Source: Clostridia bacterium (lineage in GTDB: Bacteria; Bacillota; Peptococcia; DRI-13; UBA5745). From it: a stretch of 64,000 nucleotides of DNA. A model generated the notes under the pieces. The model ran no database searches, was not told the origin of the DNA, and saw only the letters and a list, made by a program, of their open reading frames with translations. Position 1 is the first letter of the stretch, and every line of letters starts with the position of its first letter. The translations under genes were made by a program, and so were the position numbers. The stretch is taken from NCBI GenBank assembly GCA_018436095.1, contig JAHDMJ010000003.1, positions 62,001 through 126,000 on the forward strand, written 5' to 3'. This document shows positions 50,694 to 58,078 of the stretch, piece after piece.

Positions 50694-50864
50694 GGTTAAA
50701 AGTATCTTGGTGGGGTGGTCAAAACTGGACTAAAACTAGCTAAAAGTGTAAAGGGAAAACTTGACATCCCTAAAAATCTATGTTAGCTTAAAAAGCAACA
50801 ACATTAAAAATTTTACGAGTTGTTACTTGGACGACTGCAATCAGGTAGGAATAAGGAGGAATTT

Positions 50865-51761
50865 ATGTTTAAAAAAGTAATGGTAATACTTCTGGCCGTG
50901 CTGCTAGCAGCGTCGATTCTCGCAGGCTGCGGCAATAGGGGGGCGGAGGGTCTTTCAGAAGATGGAGCAAAAGGAACGGTCAAGCTTGGTTATGTCAACT
51001 GGGTAGATGTTATTGCCCTAACTAATGTGGCAACAATCATTCTGGAAGATACCATGGGTTATCAAGTGGAAAGCACACTGGCTGATTTGGCCCCTATTTA
51101 CACCTCCATTGCATCAGGTTCCACAGATGCCTATTTAGGTACCTGGCTGCCCTTGACCCACGCTGTTCATATGGAGAAATACGGCGATGACTTGGAAATC
51201 CTGGGGACTGTTTACGAAGAAGGGGTCCAGGGGCTTGCCGTACCGGCCTATATGGACATCAATAGCATAGAAGAGCTTGTGGGCAATGAAGCCCTTGTAG
51301 ATAATAGAATCGTTGGTGTTGACCCGGGAGCGGGCATCATGAAAGCTGCTGAAGAGGCGATTGAAGAATACGGCCTGGACTTAAAATTGATTAACGGTTC
51401 CGATCCAACTATGACCGCTGCCCTGAGCAAGGCCATTGCAGCAGAGGAACCCATTGTCATAACGGGCTGGAAGCCCCATTGGAAGTTTACCCGATACGAT
51501 TTGAAGCTTCTTGAAGATCCGAAATTATGCTTTGGTGAAGAAGAGAAAGCTTATAATATCGCCAGGCTGGGCCTTTCGGAAGATATGCCGGAGGTAGCGG
51601 AATTCTTGCGCAATATGTATCTTTCAATTGATCAGGTACAAGAAATCATTTACATGATGGAAACCAGCGATGCAGATGACAAAGAGGTATGCAGAGGGTG
51701 GATTTCACAAAATATTGAGGTGGTCAATTCCTGGCTGCCTGAAGGCTATACAGTGCAGTAA
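50865..51761 (+). CDS. Glycine betaine/proline-type ABC transporter substrate-binding lipoprotein, orphan
   Basis: 298-aa receptor of the OpuAC family, which captures glycine betaine, choline or related quaternary amines for ABC uptake. The signal peptide ends in lipobox ILAGC (Cys23). The domain shows VKLGYVNWVDVIALTNVA, GSTDAYLGTWLPLTHAVH, VGVDPGAGIMKAAEEAIEEYGL and ITGWKPHWKFTRYDLKLLEDP, including the aromatic Trp residues that form the cation-binding cage. The ATG follows AAGGAGG. No ATPase or permease gene is nearby, so it must serve a transporter encoded elsewhere or be a stand-alone receptor. Confidence 0.95.
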   Translation: MFKKVMVILLAVLLAASILAGCGNRGAEGLSEDGAKGTVKLGYVNWVDVIALTNVATIILEDTMGYQVESTLADLAPIYTSIASGSTDAYLGTWLPLTHAVHMEKYGDDLEILGTVYEEGVQGLAVPAYMDINSIEELVGNEALVDNRIVGVDPGAGIMKAAEEAIEEYGLDLKLINGSDPTMTAALSKAIAAEEPIVITGWKPHWKFTRYDLKLLEDPKLCFGEEEKAYNIARLGLSEDMPEVAEFLRNMYLSIDQVQEIIYMMETSDADDKEVCRGWISQNIEVVNSWLPEGYTVQ

Positions 51762-51788
51762 GGATAATAGGCGTGTAAAAGAAAACCA

Positions 51789-51813
51789 GGGGCTGTCTCA
51801 ATGAGACAGCCCC
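51789..51813. terminator. Bidirectional terminator hairpin
   Basis: GGGGCTGTCTCA and TGAGACAGCCCC form a near-continuous palindrome. On the minus strand it is followed by TGGTTTTCTTTT, so it could end both the receptor gene and the minus-strand peroxiredoxin remnant. Confidence 0.75.
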
Positions 51814-51833
51814 AACTCGATTAAGGTGCAGAA

Positions 51834-52130
51834 TTATTTTTTTTCCCGGCGGAAGCACATGAACCAGTCAAGGCAATACTGATCGTCATTTTGGTTTTCC
51901 ATGCGTTCTTTTGCAGTGCCGCAGGACCCGGCAGTAGGAACGATTACATCCTGGCCGGGGCGCCAATCGGCAGGGGTAGCGACACCGTCACTGTCAGCTT
52001 TTTGCAGAGCAAGAATAATCCGTTTGATCTCGTCAAAATTGCGGCCGGTACTCAAAGGGTAATATAGAATTGTGCGAATTTTCGAATCAGGGTCAATAAC
52101 TTCCCCCACTGTAAAGCTGCTTAAGCGCAT
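51834..52130 (-). pseudogene. C-terminal remnant of a 1-Cys peroxiredoxin
   Basis: 98-aa frame matching only the C-terminal half of Prx6-type (AhpC/TSA) peroxidases: VIDPDSKIRTILYYPLSTGRNFDEI, LALQKADSDGVATPADWRPG, DVIVPTAGSCGTAKERME, YCLDWFMCFRREK. The N-terminal thioredoxin fold with the peroxidatic cysteine (about 120 residues) is absent, and the DNA upstream encodes nothing similar. The intact neighbour at 52246 begins 116 bases away in the other direction, so the lost part was probably deleted. A short product could still be made from ATG 52130. Confidence 0.8.
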
Positions 52131-52245
52131 TACAAAAGTTTTACATGCAGTTGACAGGGGCTTGCTTGAGCTTCAAACCTCGTCACAGTATATTAATGAT
52201 ATACAGAACATTAAAAGGGTAAATAATTTTGGATTAGGTGATTAA

Positions 52246-53625
52246 ATGATAAAAAATTACGTTCTTGATACAAATGTTTTAATACAATCACCCCAAGCAC
52301 TAAATTGCTTCGAAGATAACAACATTATTTTACCTCTTGCAGTTTTGGAAGAATTGGACAGCTTGAAAAATGCCGACGGCGAAAGAGGGGCTAATGTCAG
52401 GCAGGTAATCCGCTGCTTGGAGAACTTGCGCCTGAAGGGAAATTTGCTGGAGGGAGTTACCCTGCCTTCCGACGGTTTATTGAGGTTGGAGCTGAATTAT
52501 AAAAGTGTCGAAATACATCCAAGCTTTACCTCGGAAAAGAATGATGACCGTATCCTGCGTATGTGCCTTGGTCTTAAATCCGATGGGATAAAGCCGATTT
52601 TAGTGACGAAAGATATTGTAATCCGGCTTAAAGCACAGGCTTTAGACATAGATTCAGAGGATTTTATAACGGAACGGGTATCACCTGAAACGGACCAGTA
52701 TACAGGCCGCCTTGAGGTATACGCAGCTGATGAACATTTCAGCGGATTGAAAAAGAAAGGGATACCCCTTGAGTCCTTATATATACAGGATGAAAGCGGT
52801 GAGCATCAGCCTATTAATTTATTCGAAAACCAGTTTGTAACGGTGCATTCCGAATTATCAAACAAAAAAACGATACTGGCCAGAGTTAATGGCTCATTGG
52901 CCGTACCTCTTAAATTTCTGGACGAAAGACCTTTCTCTGTAAAAGCAAGAAATGCGGGACAGCGCTTTTTACAGGAAGCTTTAATGAAAAGTGCGGACAA
53001 GATACCCCTGGTCATTATAAAAGGAACTGCCGGTACGGCTAAAACTTTTTATTCCCTCGCGGTAGGACTCCACTTTATGATTGAGTCGAAAGAGAAGCCC
53101 TACCGAAGGATCCTTATAACAAGGCCTAATACTCAATTTGATGACGAAATTGGCTATTTACCAGGCTCAGAGCTGGAGAAGATCGCCCCTTTGATGCGTC
53201 CTATTATCGATAATCTTGAGATTTTGGTGGATAGAGATGAAAAACAGCGTTATGAAAATGAAAGTGAGCTTCGCGATAAGGTTGACGAACTGTTTAAAAG
53301 AGGTTATATCGCTGCGGAAGCGATGAATTTTATCAGAGGCAGGTCGATAACGCAAACCTATTTAATTATTGACGAGGCACAGAACCTGACTCCCCGCCAG
53401 GCCAAAGGCATTATAACCCGGGCGGGAAAAGGCACAAAGATCATTATGCTGGGGGATATTAACCAAATCGATCACCCTCTTTTAGACGACAGGACAAACG
53501 GTTTGAGCTATGCTTCCGAGAAAATGAAGGGGAGTCCCTTATGCTGCCAAATCACTATGCTGGCAGAGGAATGCGAGCGGTCTGAATTAGCATTTGATGC
53601 GGCAGTCAGGATGGGAATACGATAA
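52246..53625 (+). CDS. PIN-domain/PhoH fusion ATPase (YlaK-like)
   Basis: 459-aa protein. Residues 1-140 form a PIN nuclease domain with acidic residues in LDTNVLIQSP, EELD and NDDRILRM. Residues about 245-459 form the PhoH ATPase with Walker A GTAGTAKT, PNTQFDDEIGYLPG, Walker B LIIDEAQN and GDINQIDHPLL. PIN-PhoH proteins are predicted RNA helicase-nucleases. The ATG follows AGGTGATTAA. It is 22 bases upstream of the chimeric Ppx gene and probably cotranscribed. Confidence 0.93.
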   Translation: MIKNYVLDTNVLIQSPQALNCFEDNNIILPLAVLEELDSLKNADGERGANVRQVIRCLENLRLKGNLLEGVTLPSDGLLRLELNYKSVEIHPSFTSEKNDDRILRMCLGLKSDGIKPILVTKDIVIRLKAQALDIDSEDFITERVSPETDQYTGRLEVYAADEHFSGLKKKGIPLESLYIQDESGEHQPINLFENQFVTVHSELSNKKTILARVNGSLAVPLKFLDERPFSVKARNAGQRFLQEALMKSADKIPLVIIKGTAGTAKTFYSLAVGLHFMIESKEKPYRRILITRPNTQFDDEIGYLPGSELEKIAPLMRPIIDNLEILVDRDEKQRYENESELRDKVDELFKRGYIAAEAMNFIRGRSITQTYLIIDEAQNLTPRQAKGIITRAGKGTKIIMLGDINQIDHPLLDDRTNGLSYASEKMKGSPLCCQITMLAEECERSELAFDAAVRMGIR

Positions 53626-53647
53626 TTTTGAAAGGAACTTATTCGGC

Positions 53648-54727
53648 ATGTGCTATGCAATTATTGACTTGGGTTCAAATACCATACGCCTTTGCGTCTA
53701 CGATTACGCCGACGGGGTGATAAATACCATTGTTAATCAAAAGGAAACCGGGGGCTTGGCCGGATATGTTACCTCCGGTATTCTCAGTCAAGATGGAATA
53801 GAAAAAGCCTGCGAGATATTAAACGCTCATATCGCTTTGGCCAAAAAGCTGGTAGATAAATCAAATATTCATATTTTAGCTACGGCTTCCCTGAGAAACA
53901 TTGATAACCGGGAGGAGGCAGCAGAGGCAATTTACCGTAAAACCGAAATGCTGCCGGAGGTTTTGACAGGTGAAGAGGAAGCTTTATTGGATTTTATAGG
54001 GGCTTCTTATCATATCAATTATCAAAGGGGTCTTCTTATTAATATTGGTGGAGCCAGCACGGAGCTTGTATTATTTGACAATCACGAGCCTGTGGCTCTG
54101 GCCAGTATGCCCGTCGGTTGCTTAACTCTTTATCGGAAGTATGTGGACAATATTTTTCCCAGCCAAGAAGAAGAAAAACAGATAAAGAAGGAAGTGCTGC
54201 GCTTTTTGCAAGAAACAAATCTGCAAAAGGGTGAAGTTGGCAGCATTATTATTAAATGCAACTCATTGACTGATCTGAATATCATTGAGAAATTGATAGA
54301 AGCTTCCCGTTCCGGTGTAAAAGTAACGATGATTATCAGAGGTATTTGCTGCCTTATTCCCCAGGTCAAAAATTATACCGAGAACATTAAAGTAATAAGT
54401 ATAATCGGTAGATTTCTGGAACATTCGAGGGTGTTCTGCTTTGGGACAGGCCCTGAAATGGAAGTGTTTATTTCTTCGGCAGATTTAATGACCCGCAATA
54501 CGGAGCGCCGGGTAGAGGTTGCCTGCCCTATATATGATCCTGAGCTAAAAGCCAAAACCCACAAAATTCTTGAATATTTGATGGAAGATAACACGAAAGC
54601 TTGGGAGCTGCTTTCCAGCGGAGAATATAACTGCGCCGAGATATTATGTGTATTGCCTCAGCTAACTGCCCGGAATTTCAAGTTTTACCGCACCGAGCAC
54701 CACCTTTTGCCTGTATTTAGTGTCTAA
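53648..54727 (+). CDS. Chimera: Ppx/GppA phosphatase N-terminus fused to polyphosphate kinase 1 C-terminus
   Basis: 359-aa frame in two unrelated parts. Residues 1 to about 195 are the Ppx/GppA exopolyphosphatase fold: AIIDLGSNTIRL, ATASLRNIDN, LTGEEEALLDFIGA, LINIGGASTELVLF. From about residue 199 (nt about 54240) the sequence changes to the C-terminal PPK1 domain: IIKCNSLTDLNIIEKLIEAS, IIRGICCLIP, ISIIGRFLEHSR, FISSADLMTRNTERRVEV. PPK1's catalytic histidines lie upstream of this point and are missing; the C-terminal half of Ppx is missing too. From about residue 336 the frame enters an intergenic repeat that supplies the stop. An internal deletion joining neighbouring ppx and ppk genes explains all this. 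Activity is unlikely. Confidence 0.88.
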   Translation: MCYAIIDLGSNTIRLCVYDYADGVINTIVNQKETGGLAGYVTSGILSQDGIEKACEILNAHIALAKKLVDKSNIHILATASLRNIDNREEAAEAIYRKTEMLPEVLTGEEEALLDFIGASYHINYQRGLLINIGGASTELVLFDNHEPVALASMPVGCLTLYRKYVDNIFPSQEEEKQIKKEVLRFLQETNLQKGEVGSIIIKCNSLTDLNIIEKLIEASRSGVKVTMIIRGICCLIPQVKNYTENIKVISIIGRFLEHSRVFCFGTGPEMEVFISSADLMTRNTERRVEVACPIYDPELKAKTHKILEYLMEDNTKAWELLSSGEYNCAEILCVLPQLTARNFKFYRTEHHLLPVFSV

Positions 54728-54900
54728 GGTGGATGAAATGCCTATTTTACCAGAGCGAACCACAGAATACTTCAAATTTTGTACACCTGGCTGAGACTGA
54801 GGCGACTTTTTCAGTGCCCTCCTATAAACCTGCATTTTTGTGCAATTGGCGCCCTTACTGGATACAAACCTGCATTTTTGCACTGAGCGGACAAAACCTG
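54653..54900. repeat. Composite intergenic repeat, locus C
   Basis: Modules in the same order as locus A: the 37-base block 54653-54689 (35 of 37 bases match the inverted copy at 50593-50629), CTGTATTTAGTGTCTAAGG (54711-54729), TTCAAATTTTGTACA (54771-54785), GGCGACTTTTTCAGTGCCCT (54801-54820), then AAACCTGCATTTTTGTGCA at 54826 and AAACCTGCATTTTTGCAC at 54866, exactly 40 bases apart, and a partial copy at 54894. The first module overlaps the end of the chimeric gene. The 54728-55283 gap holds these repeats and the tRNA-derived units. Confidence 0.78.
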
Positions 54901-55009
54901 CAGAGCGGACAAAAGCGAATTCCGAGTCAAGCTTGGCAAGACAGACTGGTCATCGGCAGTTTTCTCGATGTATGGTTTAATTTTGCGGGAACTCAGGTTT
55001 TAAGCACTC

Positions 55010-55304
55010 GTTCAAGTCCCTTTCCTTAGCCAAGACCATAAAAGAAAAACCACCCCTTGTAAAAGGAGTGGTGATTTTTCTTTAATGCCGGCGAAGGGAC
55101 TTGCGCCGCTCGCCTGATCCTGGAAGCAAGGCCTGGCAGCTCGCTATCACGCCAGGGCGGGCAAGCCCTCCCCATAGGTCGGCCTTGCTATTTCCTAAGT
55201 CCGCCCGTTCAAGTCCCTTCCTAAGCACAGAGAAAAAAGAAATGGGAAGAGAACTTTTTAGCTCTCTCCCCATTTCTTTTTAATGCCGGCGAAGGGACTT
55301 GAAC
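55010..55304. repeat. Tandem units bounded by inverted copies of the tRNA-Leu T-arm
   Basis: Two related units: 55010-55103 and 55207-55304. Each begins GTTCAAGTCCCTT and ends with (AAT)GCCGGCGAAGGGACTTG, which is the reverse complement of the first string plus the tRNA 3' end, and each encloses a terminator hairpin (55045-55079; 55233-55280). The right end of the second unit is the real tRNA-Leu 3' end. Between the units is a 103-base segment with its own stem GCAAGGCC/GGCCTTGC (55126-55133 with 55181-55188). They look like duplicated attachment-site or tRNA-end fragments. Confidence 0.65.
55231..55283 (-). terminator. Terminator downstream of tRNA-Leu
   Basis: On the minus strand AAAAAGAAATGGG pairs with CCCATTTCTTTTTT around an inner GAGAG/CTCTT stem; a T run follows. 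It begins immediately after the tRNA 3' end. A second, unrelated hairpin at 55045-55079 (ACCACCCCTT/AAGGAGTGGT) follows the duplicated tRNA end. Confidence 0.8.
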
Positions 55305-55366
55305 CCCCACATAGTTGCCTATGGTAGATTTTGAGTCTACTGCGTCTGCCATTCCGCCACGCCGGC
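55284..55366 (-). tRNA. tRNA-Leu (anticodon CAA)
   Basis: 83-base tRNA on the minus strand. Acceptor GCCGGCG pairs with CGCCGGC, with discriminator A. The D-arm follows (GCGGAATGGCAGACGC). Anticodon stem GTAGA/TCTAC holds loop CTCAAAA, giving anticodon CAA. A long variable arm is present (as in class II leucine tRNAs), then T-arm GGGGGTTCAAGTCCCTT. CCA is not encoded. The gene is preceded by a bidirectional terminator (55394-55439). Confidence 0.95.
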
Positions 55367-55393
55367 TTGTTCTTGCGAACATCACCTATTTTA

Positions 55394-55439
55394 TGCAAAA
55401 AACCCGAAGCTGTCAATAGGCAGTTCCGGGTTTTTTGCA
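55394..55439. terminator. Bidirectional terminator upstream of tRNA-Leu
   Basis: TGCAAAAAACCCG (55394-55406) is the exact reverse complement of CGGGTTTTTTGCA (55427-55439), with an inner GAAGCTG/CAGTTC pairing. It insulates the tRNA gene from the sigma-factor operon side. Confidence 0.8.
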
Positions 55440-55444
55440 TAGGG

Positions 55445-55648
55445 ATGAAAGAGGAGAATAGGAGAGTTGAGGATAGAAAATGCTTATTTTGTCTTTTTGC
55501 TCTTTGGCTGCTGTTTTTTGGTTTGGCTTTGATTCATTTCATAGGTTTTGCTTTGGACGAATTCATCGGCAAACTCTTGACTGGACTGCTTGAAATTACC
55601 TTTTTTTATCTGATCTTTCATGTAAGGAATCGCCGCCTCCTTCTGTAG
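55445..55648 (+). CDS. Possible small membrane protein, 67 aa
   Basis: Hypothetical protein with a charged N-terminus (MKEENRRVEDRK) and two hydrophobic segments (FCLFALWLLFFGLALIHFIGF and LLEITFFYLIFHV) ending in NRRLLL. ATG 55445 has no good ribosome site and the frame is open upstream through the tRNA. It is plausible because of the clean two-helix pattern and its place before the sigma operon, but it may not be expressed. Confidence 0.4.
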   Translation: MKEENRRVEDRKCLFCLFALWLLFFGLALIHFIGFALDEFIGKLLTGLLEITFFYLIFHVRNRRLLL

Positions 55649-55752
55649 TTTACTATAGTAGTGGCCAAAATTAGAATCTTTTATTCATAGCTTTTAAAAT
55701 CGGGAAATGGTATAATTGGCAAGCAAACTTCTGTCTTGAAGGAGGGATAATT

Positions 55753-56433
55753 TTGGGACAGGAAGAGAAGAATTACCAGTGGCTTGAAGAAAAAGCCCTG
55801 ATTGAGATGTGCGTTAAAAACGATATGAGGGCTTTTGAAGAATTGGTGCTGCGTTATGAGAAAAAAATCGTTGCGGCAGCATTCCGCTTGTGCGGTGAAC
55901 GCCAGGAGGGAGAGGATTTAGCCCAGGAGACTTTTTTAAGAGCTTGGCGGGCCCTGTCCGGTTATCGGGGTCAGGCTTCCTTCGGTACTTGGCTGATGGC
56001 CATATTGACCAATCTTTGGCGGGACAAGCTGAGAAAAAACCAGATACCTCAAGAATCTTTGGATGAGGCTTTCGAGAGTGAGGAAGGTACGCTGCAAAAG
56101 CAGTTTGCGGATCAAGAACCCGGACCGGAGGTGCTGGCCGAAGCGGCAGAGACTGGCCAGGTATTGGGGCATCTGCTGCAAGAGCTAAAGCCGGAATATA
56201 AAGAAGCTTTAGTTTTAAGGGATGTTCAGGGATTCAGCTACGAAGAAGTGGCTGTGATTACCGGCAGCAATCTGGGAACGGTGAAATCCAGAATCAACCG
56301 GGCACGTACATTGATGAAAGAAAAGATATTGGATTTTCAGGAACAAAACCCGGGCTTTTTTCGTCTAAACCAGGCAAAGGAAGACAAAAATAAAGCCGGA
56401 AAGGCGAAAGGAGGTGTACCCCATGAAGGATGA
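55753..56433 (+). CDS. ECF-like RNA polymerase sigma factor
   Basis: 226-aa sigma-70 family protein of the ECF type. Region 2: MRAFEELVLRYEKKIVAAAFRLCG, then DLAQETFLRAWRAL and FGTWLMAILTNLWRDKLRKN. Region 4: ELKPEYKEALVLRDVQGFSYEEVAVI and GTVKSRINRARTLMKEKI. The linker is about 50 residues and the C-terminus carries a short Lys-rich tail. TTG 55753 follows GGAGGG by 6 bases. A TATAAT at 55711-55716 is a possible -10. The next gene overlaps by 11 bases and probably encodes its membrane-bound anti-sigma partner. Confidence 0.93.
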   Translation: MGQEEKNYQWLEEKALIEMCVKNDMRAFEELVLRYEKKIVAAAFRLCGERQEGEDLAQETFLRAWRALSGYRGQASFGTWLMAILTNLWRDKLRKNQIPQESLDEAFESEEGTLQKQFADQEPGPEVLAEAAETGQVLGHLLQELKPEYKEALVLRDVQGFSYEEVAVITGSNLGTVKSRINRARTLMKEKILDFQEQNPGFFRLNQAKEDKNKAGKAKGGVPHEG

Positions 56434-57907
56434 GCAGAGGACTGCAAGAATTATGGATTGGTTGGAGGACCGGTTAAGCCCTGAAGAAATTCAAGCCTTT
56501 GATAGAGAAAGGGCAGCCGATGCAGATTTTGCTGAAGAATGCAGAATCATGACAGAGCTGATTGCCGGTCTCCATGATTTAGACAGCGATATAGAGCCTT
56601 CCGGGGATTTTCACCAAAGCCTGATGGCGAAGCTCTATCAAGAGCAAGACAGCCGGGAGGGTTATCCGGCGCAGGTTATCCCGGCAGATCCGGCAGCATC
56701 TATTAAGACGGAGACGGCTGGTTCCGGCAAAGAGGAGAGCTATGACTGGCGCAAAGGCCTTGACGCCGGTAAGGTTAAAGACAAAGAAAGACGGAGATCA
56801 CTTAAGGACTTTTTTAATTTCTTACGTTACCGGCCACTGGTGCCTTTGGTGGCCGCCTGCTCTTTGCTTTTGGTTGTGGTTTACGGCGGCGGCGGCTCCT
56901 TGCCCTTTGGTGCCAAAGAGGACGCCAGCCCCAGCCAGCCGTTTTACAACAGCAGCACTTCTTCGGACAATGGCGCTGGCGAAGCGGCGCCTATGGCCCC
57001 GAGGGCCGGACTTTTCGGTTCTGCCGGCGATATCGCCATGGAGAGCCGAAAAATGGCTGACAGTGCTGCGGCTCCCGAAATGATGCAGTATGAAGAGCAG
57101 GATGTTTCCTTTAGCCGCGGAGCCGGCAGCGCGGCCCGGGAAACAGGGGAGCTGGCGCAGAACCACTCAAGCCAAACAAATGCCCTGTCGGACAGCCCTA
57201 TTGAGCAAAAGATTATCCGGACGGGAAATATAGACCTGGAAGTTGACCGTCACGACGAAACCATAGCCACCATCAAAAATACGGTCCTTTCTCTGGGCGG
57301 CTATGTCACCGGCCAATCCAGCTACCTGATTGACGGCAGAGAGCGCAAGGCAGGCAATATTCAAGTTAAAGTTCCTTATGACCGTTATGATCAGTTAGTA
57401 GAGCAGGTCGGAGCTTTAGGGAAGGTGACAAACAGCAGTTCAAACGCTGTGGATGTGACCAGCCAATATGTGGATTTACAAGCCAGAATCCAGGTCTATG
57501 AGACAAAACAGGAGAGACTGCTGTCCCTGCTCACCCAAAGCGGTGACTTGGCCACCATACTATCCATTGAAAACGAACTGGCCAATACCAATGCTGAGCT
57601 GGAATCGTTAAAAGGCCAAATGCGTTATTTGCTGGATCGTACGGACTATTCCACTTTGGATATTTCTCTGGTGGAAAAAATGCCGGAGGCCGTAGAGATC
57701 AAAACCACGGGCTTTGCCGGGTTTGTCCAGAAGCTGAAGGAGTCTTTCTTCTTAGGCGTAAACAGCTTGATTGGTGAAATCGGCAGCTTTGTTCTCTGGC
57801 TGGCTGAAAACCTGATTGGGATAATAATAGTATTAGTCCTTCTTTGGTTCTTCTGGATTAAGTTCTTGAGACGGCGCTGGAAAAGCCGGCATTCTCAGGG
57901 TGACTAA
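56423..57907 (+). CDS. DUF4349 membrane protein, probable anti-sigma factor
   Basis: 494-aa protein in four parts: an N-terminal acidic helical region like anti-sigma cytoplasmic domains (DWLEDRLSPEEIQAFDRERAA), a membrane helix at about residues 137-155 (PLVPLVAACSLLLVVVYGG), a Ser/Ala/Gly/Met-rich extracellular linker, and a DUF4349 domain (from about 260: IIRTGNIDLEVDRHDETIATI) with a coiled coil (RLLSLLTQSGDLATILSIENEL). A second helix (about 455-478) and basic tail follow. ATG 56423 lies behind GGAGGTG and overlaps the sigma gene, so the two are coupled. DUF4349 proteins are often found beside sigma factors. Confidence 0.88.
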   Translation: MKDEQRTARIMDWLEDRLSPEEIQAFDRERAADADFAEECRIMTELIAGLHDLDSDIEPSGDFHQSLMAKLYQEQDSREGYPAQVIPADPAASIKTETAGSGKEESYDWRKGLDAGKVKDKERRRSLKDFFNFLRYRPLVPLVAACSLLLVVVYGGGGSLPFGAKEDASPSQPFYNSSTSSDNGAGEAAPMAPRAGLFGSAGDIAMESRKMADSAAAPEMMQYEEQDVSFSRGAGSAARETGELAQNHSSQTNALSDSPIEQKIIRTGNIDLEVDRHDETIATIKNTVLSLGGYVTGQSSYLIDGRERKAGNIQVKVPYDRYDQLVEQVGALGKVTNSSSNAVDVTSQYVDLQARIQVYETKQERLLSLLTQSGDLATILSIENELANTNAELESLKGQMRYLLDRTDYSTLDISLVEKMPEAVEIKTTGFAGFVQKLKESFFLGVNSLIGEIGSFVLWLAENLIGIIIVLVLLWFFWIKFLRRRWKSRHSQGD

Positions 57908-57950
57908 AGTAAAAATCCGCAGTGACTAAAATTAAGCAGATGCAGGTAAG

Positions 57951-57982
57951 ACCCGGGAGTTGTTTTGGGCTCCCGGGTTTTT
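57951..57982 (+). terminator. Terminator of the sigma/DUF4349 operon
   Basis: ACCCGGGAG (57951-57959) and CTCCCGGGT (57970-57978) form a 9-bp GC-rich stem followed by TTTTTG. Confidence 0.92.
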
Positions 57983-58078
57983 GTTTTGCTGATGGGATAT
58001 CAAGTATTATAAGGAATCAAGAACTGACGGGTGGCACAACTCGAGGACACTGAAGAAGCCGCTTCCCATCCAGTCGCG

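Noticed and set aside
50761-50789. Promoter for the betaine-type receptor from TTGACA at 50761
   Set aside because: No acceptable -10 at 15-19 bases; the nearest TATGTT is only 12 bases away.
55082-55283. Overlapping 60-codon frames on both strands by the tRNA
   Set aside because: They arise from the inverted tRNA-end units and translate tRNA sequence.
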